The translations under genes and the position numbers were made by a program. A stretch of 20,469 nt of DNA from Candidatus Parcubacteria bacterium (GTDB taxonomy: Bacteria; Patescibacteriota; Minisyncoccia; JAHIHE01; JAGLIN01): positions 1 to 20,469 of the forward strand of contig JAGLIN010000013.1 of NCBI GenBank assembly GCA_023142975.1, read 5' to 3'. Of this stretch, positions 15,142 through 20,469 are shown piece after piece (the stretch's first letter is position 1; every line of letters starts with the position of its first letter). A model generated the notes under the pieces. It was not told where the DNA came from. It did no database searches and saw nothing but the letters and a program-made list of their open reading frames with translations.

Positions 15142-15243
15142 TGGAGTGTCGAATGAGTCGCAACGAAGTTCAACCTGAAGAACGATAAAACTTAATTTTA
15201 TGATACTTCAAATAGAACTTCACTGCGGTTCGTTCTACACTCC
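15142..15243. repeat. TGGAG...CTCC inverted repeat, copy B
   Basis: A near-identical copy of the element at 10338-10438 in the opposite orientation. The shared blocks include GAGTGTAGAACGA, TATCATAAAATTAA and TTTTATCGTTCTTC. It separates the 101-residue gene from the membrane protein gene and contributes the false N-terminal extension of the latter's open frame. Confidence 0.85.
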
Positions 15244-15251
15244 GAGTATAT

Positions 15252-15557
15252 TTATTTCTTCACTTTCGCGTTCAATAATTCTTCCTTCACTTTCTCCGCT
15301 TCTTCTTTGAAAATCTCTTCCGCGTCGGAATTTTTGGCGATCATAAATTCTTCCATTTTTTCTAAATCATCTTTAGGAATTTGATTAAATTCTTTCGCTT
15401 CTTCTTCGCTGAATTTCTCCACAATTCTAATTCCCGCTTTTTTACTGATTATTCCAAGAACGCCTGTTAAAACTTCCCCCTGTTTTTTTTCCGGCAGAAA
15501 TCTCAATCCCAAAGAATCGGCAATATCTCCAATCATTTTATCTGTGATTAGTTTCAT
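15252..15557 (-). CDS. Small acidic helical protein
   Basis: A 101-residue protein of unknown function. Residues 1-45 form a compact helical unit (MIGDIADSLGLRFLPEKKQGEVLTGVLGIISKKAG) with a conserved-looking LRFLPEKKQ turn. Residues 46-101 are Glu/Lys-rich helices (FSEEEAKEFNQIPKDDLEKMEEF, then EEAEKVKEELLNAKVKK). There is no signal peptide or membrane segment. Small proteins of this look are common in Patescibacteria, but I cannot name a family with confidence. The start is ATG without a Shine-Dalgarno site. It follows the 1113-residue gene after 34 bases, so the two are probably co-transcribed. Confidence 0.7.
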   Translation of the reverse strand: MKLITDKMIGDIADSLGLRFLPEKKQGEVLTGVLGIISKKAGIRIVEKFSEEEAKEFNQIPKDDLEKMEEFMIAKNSDAEEIFKEEAEKVKEELLNAKVKK

Positions 15558-15591
15558 ATGGTTTGCTTAAAATTATTAATCCTATGTTTTT

Positions 15592-18500
15592 TTAATATTT
15601 TTCAAGTTCTTTGATTGTCTCTTCAGTGGAAGGAAAATGGTCAATATCAAAAAATAAATGTATCTTCTTTAAAAGCTCGTCACTCAAACCTTTATTAGTC
15701 TTGGATAATTTCTCAATCTTCTCTGCAGTTTCTTTTCTAATTTTTTTAAAATGATAACCCTTTGATGTGTTTATCATTTTTAACAGATGTTTGTTGGATC
15801 CAAAACTTGCATAAATATCAAATCCATTTTTATATATTGACGATAGCTCGTCTTCGCTAGTAGCATTCTTTATTTCGTCTTCCATTACTTTAAGAAAAAT
15901 TGAAAATTTATTATCATTTACACCAATTTCTTTTTTAATTTTCACGCACTCTTCTTTATGATTTCCGCCTCCCAAATGTAAAGTTTCAATAACACTTTTT
16001 TCAAAATCAGAATATTTATCTTTCATTTCTTCCGTTATTTCTCCAGTCTCTTTCTCTCTCTTAACTTCCTCATATATTTCCTTCAGCGCAGTTATAAAAA
16101 CCCCAGTATTAATATTTTCAATTTCTTCAAGTTTCATATCTACAAGTTCCGCAAGAACAGCACTGAACTCACTCGCCCAAGAGTCTTCTTTTAATGAATT
16201 CTTAGATTTTAAATGGTTATCATAAAAATAAGCAGAATTTTCTAAACTCTTAAATATTTTATCGTCTTGAATTCTTTTCTTAATTTTTAATTTCATTTCT
16301 TTTGTAATTTTTCCCGCTTCCTTCTTGTCATCATTATTTTCATCCTCTTCTATTATCTCCATCACTTGCCCAACCGTCACCCCTTCAAAAGCCTCTTTAT
16401 TTCTCTGAACAAAATCGTTAGCTGAATTATTTTCCCATAAAGATAAAACTTCTCTATCTTTAAATCCACTTGCTTTGATAAAACCTTTCTTAATATCTTC
16501 TCTCTCTTTATCTTCTAAATTATATAACTGCTCAAAAGCTTTTTTAATTTCCCCTCTCATCTCGTCCGTAATTTCTCCCTCATTCTTCCCTTCCCCCAAA
16601 TCTTCCTGCTCTTTTGTTTGACCTACCCAATCTGGATGTTGCTTGTCTAATTCTGGACTTTGCTTTTTAACATCACTAAAATAACTATGACTAAATATTT
16701 TATTGGGGAATTCTTTAAGAAATAAATCTGTATGAGAACCATGTACCTCCGTTTTTTCAACAGTATAAACTTTACCAATTTCTAAACCTTTGTCTTTTAT
16801 TTCCTTTTTCTCTTCTGCTTTCTTTTCTTCTCCTCCTAATATACTATATATGCCATCTAACATTTCTTGCGTTATAATCACTTTATGACCAGGCAACGCA
16901 TACATATTCATAGATTCTGGTTCTTCTTTATTTTCTTTCTTTTCACACAACCCCTCAATTCCCTCAAATAACTTCTTCAAATCCTCTTTTTTTGAAAGAA
17001 TTGTTTCGAAATTGTCTATGTTATTTATATCTAATCGAAGCTTTGCTTTTGTTTCTTTAATTTTTTCTTCACTTCCTATTGCAATATTATTTTTATGATA
17101 TTTTATTTCATCTAACAAAGTATCTACTTTCTTTATAGACTCTCCAGATTCTTCTGTATCAAATGCTTCTTTTTTTATTTTTTCTAAATACTCAATCACA
17201 TCATCCAAATCCTCAATACTCTCTATCCCTTCAACAACCTCCCCAAATCCTTTCACTTCAGGAATTTTATCCATCTCTATCTTCTCCTTCGCCTTCTCAA
17301 GATCCTCTTTAATAAAACTAAAAGTTTTTATTTCTTCTATTAATTCTTTTTCTCCTCCTTCTCCTCCATATTTATCCAAAAGATTCTTTGCTATTATCTT
17401 TTGATGGTCTTCTTTCTTAACAGATATTTCACTATTATCCCCAAGATGCCCAATAGTTTTTTCCCCTAATATCTTCAAATACTCAACAGCTACCGCTTCT
17501 TTAAATTTAACTTTATCAAATTTTTCCTTATCATCTTCATTTTCTTTAGTTTTATTTATAGAAAGTTTATTTTTCAAAGAATTAAATTTATTCTTCCAAC
17601 CTTTTCCCGACTCTCCTGTTTGCTGGTCGTTGTCTTTAGAAACTATTTTCTTAATCCTTTTTCTAACTGCTTCTCTAATTCCCTCTTCAGAAACAACTCC
17701 AAATTTATTAACTGCTTCTGTTTTTGCTTCTGTAAGTTCAGCTGTTTTTCTTCCAACTTTAATTTCTTGCTCCGTAAGAGAAATTTTCATTGCCACATAA
17801 GCAGCTTCAAGCATCTCCCTTCTTTTTCTGGGATCTTTTTCATAAGAAGCAAGATTTACTTCAGACATAATAGAACTAACCGTTTCCATAGATTTTTCCT
17901 CTTCAAGTTTTTCTCTGTCCTCAATAGGTATTTCTGGGTTATCTGCTATTTTTTTGCCTATTCCTGTTACGCGATTCCACATTTTATCTCTACTCTCTTG
18001 CGCAATCTTCTCATTTTCCAAATTCTCCGCCTCACGCTGTCTTTCTTCTTCTGATATTATTTCTTTCTCTTTCTTTATTTTCTCTTTTTCCAACGCTTTC
18101 AAATAATTACTATAATCCTTAAACTTCCCTCTATTTTGCTCTCTCCATTTTTTAGTATCCTCAGTCGTAGCAGGAGTCTCTATAATAGTCTCATCTCTTT
18201 GTTTAGCTTCATAATGTTTTTTAGCATGTTTAAAATCTACATGCTTTGATACTCTTTCTATTTCCCACCCTAATTCTTTAACACTCATTTTCTCAATCTC
18301 ATCCTGACTCATAAGTTCCAATGTCAATTTTTCCTCTGGCTTTTCAAGTTCTGTTTTTATTACTTCTTCTATAACTGCGTCTTCCGTTTTCTTTACTATT
18401 TTTCCAATTTCTATTTTCTCTTCTGCCTCTTTAACAATTCCTCTAACTAAATCCTCTGGAATTGTTGTATTTTTTTCTTCTAATTTTTCCGTCTCTTCTA

Positions 18501-18933
18501 TTTCTATATTCTTAATTTTATCTAAAATGTCAGCTACAACTTTTTTATAAGATTCTAAAATTCTTTCTTTATTTTTTTTATCTTCTTTATTAAAACCAAA
18601 ATTCTTAAGAAATTCCTTATCCTCTTTATCAATAGGAATATTCTCATTAGTGAATTTTTCAAGATCCCCTTTGAGTTTTTTAATATATACTTTTTGGTCT
18701 TTAGTGTTATCAAATTCTTCGCACAATTTATTATCAAGCTGTTTATACATATCATCCTCAAGTTTGCTCCAATCTTTTTCTATTTTTTCTCTTTCTGTTG
18801 CTGCTTCTATTGCCATTTTTATTAAATCAGGTGCTGATTCCTTTTCCGTTTTTTCTTCTTCTGCTCTTCCTGCCTCTTTAACAATTCCTCTAACCAAATC
18901 CTCTGGAATATCTTCCCATTTTTTCTCACTCAT
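15592..18933 (-). CDS. Giant acidic helical protein (1113 residues) of unknown function
   Basis: Not recognised. It is very rich in Glu and Lys, with no signal peptide and no membrane segment, so a long helical cytoplasmic scaffold is likely. IPEDLVRGIVKEA occurs twice, at about 9-21 and 158-170. Residues 270-310 are strongly coiled-coil. A short module at about 716-752 (GLEIGKVYTVEKTEVHGSHT...) looks like beta strands and may be a small SH3/OB-like insert. The C-terminal third carries three similar units beginning EGEITDEMRGEIKK (785), AGKITKEMKLKIKK (883) and TGEITEEMKDKYSD (963), each followed by 80-100 helical residues. KVIITQEMLDGIY (684) may be a degenerate fourth. It is first in the run leading to the VirD4-like ATPase and has its own promoter at 18966-18994. 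The start is ATG; ribosome binding site weak or absent. Confidence 0.75.
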   Translation of the reverse strand: MSEKKWEDIPEDLVRGIVKEAGRAEEEKTEKESAPDLIKMAIEAATEREKIEKDWSKLEDDMYKQLDNKLCEEFDNTKDQKVYIKKLKGDLEKFTNENIPIDKEDKEFLKNFGFNKEDKKNKERILESYKKVVADILDKIKNIEIEETEKLEEKNTTIPEDLVRGIVKEAEEKIEIGKIVKKTEDAVIEEVIKTELEKPEEKLTLELMSQDEIEKMSVKELGWEIERVSKHVDFKHAKKHYEAKQRDETIIETPATTEDTKKWREQNRGKFKDYSNYLKALEKEKIKKEKEIISEEERQREAENLENEKIAQESRDKMWNRVTGIGKKIADNPEIPIEDREKLEEEKSMETVSSIMSEVNLASYEKDPRKRREMLEAAYVAMKISLTEQEIKVGRKTAELTEAKTEAVNKFGVVSEEGIREAVRKRIKKIVSKDNDQQTGESGKGWKNKFNSLKNKLSINKTKENEDDKEKFDKVKFKEAVAVEYLKILGEKTIGHLGDNSEISVKKEDHQKIIAKNLLDKYGGEGGEKELIEEIKTFSFIKEDLEKAKEKIEMDKIPEVKGFGEVVEGIESIEDLDDVIEYLEKIKKEAFDTEESGESIKKVDTLLDEIKYHKNNIAIGSEEKIKETKAKLRLDINNIDNFETILSKKEDLKKLFEGIEGLCEKKENKEEPESMNMYALPGHKVIITQEMLDGIYSILGGEEKKAEEKKEIKDKGLEIGKVYTVEKTEVHGSHTDLFLKEFPNKIFSHSYFSDVKKQSPELDKQHPDWVGQTKEQEDLGEGKNEGEITDEMRGEIKKAFEQLYNLEDKEREDIKKGFIKASGFKDREVLSLWENNSANDFVQRNKEAFEGVTVGQVMEIIEEDENNDDKKEAGKITKEMKLKIKKRIQDDKIFKSLENSAYFYDNHLKSKNSLKEDSWASEFSAVLAELVDMKLEEIENINTGVFITALKEIYEEVKREKETGEITEEMKDKYSDFEKSVIETLHLGGGNHKEECVKIKKEIGVNDNKFSIFLKVMEDEIKNATSEDELSSIYKNGFDIYASFGSNKHLLKMINTSKGYHFKKIRKETAEKIEKLSKTNKGLSDELLKKIHLFFDIDHFPSTEETIKELEKY
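18424..18462. repeat. 39-base direct repeat, copy 2
   Basis: Differs by one base from 18871-18909 and lies exactly 149 codons away in the same frame. It encodes most of the second IPEDLVRGIVKEA. Confidence 0.85.
18871..18909. repeat. 39-base direct repeat, copy 1
   Basis: Matches 18424-18462 at 38 of 39 positions and encodes the first IPEDLVRGIVKEA of the giant helical protein. The one difference is synonymous. Confidence 0.85.
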
Positions 18934-18965
18934 ATTTTTAATTTAAACTGATTAAAATACTTCAC

Positions 18966-18994
18966 ACTGTAGCAAATTTTTAACGACATGTCAA
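18966..18994 (-). promoter_or_regulatory. Promoter of the region 3 operon
   Basis: On the minus strand TTGACA (18994-18989) is a perfect -35 box, followed by a 17-base spacer and TACAGT (18971-18966), which has 4 of 6 consensus bases. Transcription would start near 18959, 26 bases before the ATG of the 1113-residue gene. The -35 box overlaps the stop codon of the HEPN gene. Confidence 0.65.
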
Positions 18995-19407
18995 GACTCG
19001 CTCCCCAAAGTACTAATTTTATTTGAAACAAATTCTTTAATATCTATAGCTGTACTAAAAGCTGTTTTCGCTTCTTGCCACGACCATTCTTCTGTAAATC
19101 CTCCAGGATATCTTGTCTCAATGTAATAATCACTCAAAAGAATAGTTTCCTCTTTAAGTTCTTTAAAATTTTTATCAATATCTATGCACAACTCAAGCAA
19201 TACATCAAGATGATGAATTTTTGGGAATGGTTTATTGTGAAAAACCAAAAACGCTTTAAAATATTTTTCTGCCAATTGTTGAGAAAGAAAACAAGCGGTG
19301 CTTGGGGCTCCCTCTTCTTTTAAAATAGCCTCAATAGACAATTCATCGTCAGTAGCTCTGCTAAGCCATTCTTTAACTAATTTTTCTTTACTATTTTCCT
19401 CTTTCAT
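18991..19407 (-). CDS. HEPN-domain protein, partner of an MNT nucleotidyltransferase
   Basis: A 138-residue HEPN-family helical bundle. W14 with ATDDELSIEAIL, then ACFLSQQLAEKYFKAFLVFHNKPFPKIHHLDVLLELC (38-74) and YYIETRYPGG (94-103), match the pattern of PF05168 proteins encoded beside minimal nucleotidyltransferases. In HepT/MntA pairs the HEPN partner is an RNase toxin and MntA blocks it by AMPylation. Here I do not find the usual R-X4-6-H ribonuclease motif near the C-terminal helices: the region instead reads TRYPGGF. The activity may therefore be absent or different. The ATG overlaps the MNT 3' end by 17 bases, and GGAG lies about 8 bases upstream of it within the MNT gene, so translational coupling is likely. 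Its stop lies in the region 3 promoter. Confidence 0.83.
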   Translation of the reverse strand: MKEENSKEKLVKEWLSRATDDELSIEAILKEEGAPSTACFLSQQLAEKYFKAFLVFHNKPFPKIHHLDVLLELCIDIDKNFKELKEETILLSDYYIETRYPGGFTEEWSWQEAKTAFSTAIDIKEFVSNKISTLGSES

Positions 19408-19846
19408 ATAAAACCTCTCCTTTTTTTATGATATCATTTATAAAAAAATCTCCCATCTTCAACCGTTCTTTAACTTCATTAGGAGTATAAACAAGCAAGT
19501 CAAAAGGAATGCCGCTTCCGAAAAGCAAACTACGAAGCTTTCTGCTACGCTCTCTTTGAGATTCAACTGTATTTTTTACAATAAATAAATCAATATCGCT
19601 ATCGGCAGTCGGATTTCCCCATGCGTAAGATCCAAAAAGATAAACTTTGTCAGGATTATATTTGTCCACAATTTTAGAAACTAAAGGTTTAATTTTATTC
19701 TGATAAGGTCTGTTCATTTTTATTCTATTTTTATATTCTTTAAAAGAATTCAAGTCCATTGAGTTCCCTTCTATATTTGACGAATAAACTGCTGCGGCTT
19801 CTGTTCTATTCCTCAAGTTAATTTTTTGAGAATTTTTAATATTCAT
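19391..19846 (-). CDS. MNT-type nucleotidyltransferase with Fic-like N-terminal segment
   Basis: A minimal nucleotidyltransferase that pairs with the HEPN gene. FGSYAWGNPTADSDIDLFIV carries the GSX10DXD signature (G72, S73, D84, D86 counting from the ATG at 19846), and D116 in PFDLLVYT is the third metal ligand. The family transfers AMP to its HEPN partner. Start choice is open. The ATG at 19717 (MNRPYQNKIK) would give a standard 108-residue protein. The ATG at 19846 lies 11 bases after the exchanger stop and adds KINLRNRTEAAAVYSSNIEG. This resembles the N-terminal inhibitory helix of Fic AMP-transferases, with (S/T)xxxE(G/N) present as SSNIEG. A further in-frame extension to 19924 overlaps the exchanger and is unlikely. 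The segment may be a relic of a Fic gene or a true domain. Confidence 0.75.
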   Translation of the reverse strand: MNIKNSQKINLRNRTEAAAVYSSNIEGNSMDLNSFKEYKNRIKMNRPYQNKIKPLVSKIVDKYNPDKVYLFGSYAWGNPTADSDIDLFIVKNTVESQRERSRKLRSLLFGSGIPFDLLVYTPNEVKERLKMGDFFINDIIKKGEVLYERGK

Positions 19847-19857
19847 CTTTTTAAATT

Positions 19858-20469
19858 TTAAACTATTCCAAAAATCTTTACCAAAAATAAAACATAAATC
19901 ATCAAATACATCATTCCCTCCCAATTATAGATCTTCCTTGAAATTCCCGAAATTAAATATAAGACAGTAGCGCCGACTAAAAATGGAATTCCAACAGAGA
20001 AAGTAATTTCGTCAACTTTTAAAGTTGTAAATAGCGCTGGAATGCCAATTACAATCAAAGCATTAAAAATATTAGATCCAAAAATATTTCCTAAAGCGAT
20101 TTCATATTTTCTTTTTATTGATGCCCTGACAGATACAACGAGTTCAGGCAAAGATGTTCCGATTGCCATCGCGCTCATAGCAATCAGCGGCGTAGCGATA
20201 TTTAAACTGTCGGCAATATTAATCATTGATTCAATTGTGTAGTTCGCTCCCAAATATAAAAATATCGCGCTTAGCAACAACGTTGGAAAAACCCCTTTTT
20301 CAAGCTTTTCATGACGCTTCCATAATCTTTTTAAAATTTTCAAACGATCAATTCTGGTGGCGGGTAAATGGTTGTTGTCTTTGTCTTTAGTATTTTTATG
20401 GCTTAAAATTTTTCTTTCTCTTCCAGACGAAACCAAATATAAAGAATATACAAGATAAGTCAAAATTGC
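19858..20469 (-). CDS. CaCA-family Na+/Ca2+ exchanger, C-terminal half (cut by window edge)
   Basis: An inner-membrane cation antiporter of the calcium/cation antiporter family, partial at its N-terminus because the gene continues past 20469. The visible part holds a cytoplasmic basic loop (SSGRERKILSHKNTKDKDNN...LKRLWKRHEKLEKG). It is followed by about five hydrophobic segments (TLLLSAIFLYLGANYTI, PLIAMSAMAIGTSLP, IFGSNIFNALIVIGIPALF and two near the end). AMAIGTSLPELVVSV with GNIFGSNIFNAL is the alpha-2 repeat that forms half of the ion site, with its conserved Glu and Asn. The alpha-1 repeat should lie outside the window. The TTG at 20463 is an internal leucine codon rather than the start. 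The MNT gene follows closely, so the two could be co-transcribed. Confidence 0.9.
   Translation of the reverse strand, partial: AILTYLVYSLYLVSSGRERKILSHKNTKDKDNNHLPATRIDRLKILKRLWKRHEKLEKGVFPTLLLSAIFLYLGANYTIESMINIADSLNIATPLIAMSAMAIGTSLPELVVSVRASIKRKYEIALGNIFGSNIFNALIVIGIPALFTTLKVDEITFSVGIPFLVGATVLYLISGISRKIYNWEGMMYLMIYVLFLVKIFGIV

Noticed and set aside
15096..15173. N-terminal extension of the membrane protein frame to a TTG start
   Set aside because: It runs through palindromic copy B and starts with TTG without a ribosome binding site. Internal ATGs at 15113 and 15095 are better starts.
10338..15243. CRISPR array formed by the many palindromes
   Set aside because: The palindromes differ in sequence and spacing, and no regular direct repeat with unique spacers or cas gene is present.
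17620..18054. Plus-strand frame of 144 codons opposite the giant helical protein
   Set aside because: Its Phe/Asn/Ser/Cys-rich content is the reverse-complement shadow of Glu/Lys-rich coding, and the minus strand has a promoter and a full-length frame.

Overview
The window reads as a piece of a low-GC bacterial chromosome, most likely from the Patescibacteria (Candidate Phyla Radiation). That assignment is an inference. It rests on AT-rich coding, near absence of Shine-Dalgarno sites, a peptidoglycan-hydrolase set carrying repeats of no family I can name, a VirD4/TraG-like ATPase beside proteins I cannot identify, and many palindromic intergenic repeats. The standard genetic code fits, because TGA ends several genes. 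Thirteen protein genes and one tRNA lie on the minus strand. Only one protein gene lies on the plus strand.

Region 1 (about 1-10.3 kb) is a cell-surface set. It holds a secreted PcsB/CwlO-type coiled coil fused to a C39-like cysteine peptidase. A lone plus-strand gene of unknown function follows, divergent from the peptidase and driven by a near-consensus promoter. Next comes glutamyl-tRNA synthetase (gltX), carrying an in-frame palindromic repeat. A WecG/TagA glycosyltransferase-Nudix fusion follows. Then there is a 1027-residue exported protein with a PGRP-type amidase at one end and a SpoIID-type lytic transglycosylase at the other, joined by 60-residue repeats. A secreted HEFQH zinc peptidase ends in two copies of the same repeat. 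A small ten-cysteine DUF3795-like protein closes the region. Together these suggest wall cleavage, surface-polymer synthesis and surface proteolysis.

Region 2 (10.4-10.75 kb) holds tRNA-Gly(TCC) with its own promoter, between two palindromic elements.

Region 3 (10.76-18.93 kb) is a minus-strand run that looks like one functional unit. In transcription order it encodes a 1113-residue acidic helical protein behind a clear sigma70-type promoter, a 101-residue acidic helical protein, a 339-residue protein with two C-terminal membrane segments, a roughly 139-residue charged protein, and a membrane-anchored VirD4/TraG/HerA-type ATPase. This is the best candidate for an uncharacterised system, perhaps a DNA or protein translocation machine. 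No relaxase or pilin lies within the window.

Region 4 (18.99-20.47 kb) holds a HEPN/MNT toxin-antitoxin-like pair, whose MNT partner starts with a Fic-like inhibitory motif, and the C-terminal half of a CaCA-family cation exchanger cut by the window edge.

Intergenic spaces are filled with inverted-repeat elements. Seven share TGTCAT...ATGACA ends, one of them inside gltX. Another family occurs as two inverted copies about 4.8 kb apart. No gene-free stretch exceeds 300 bases.
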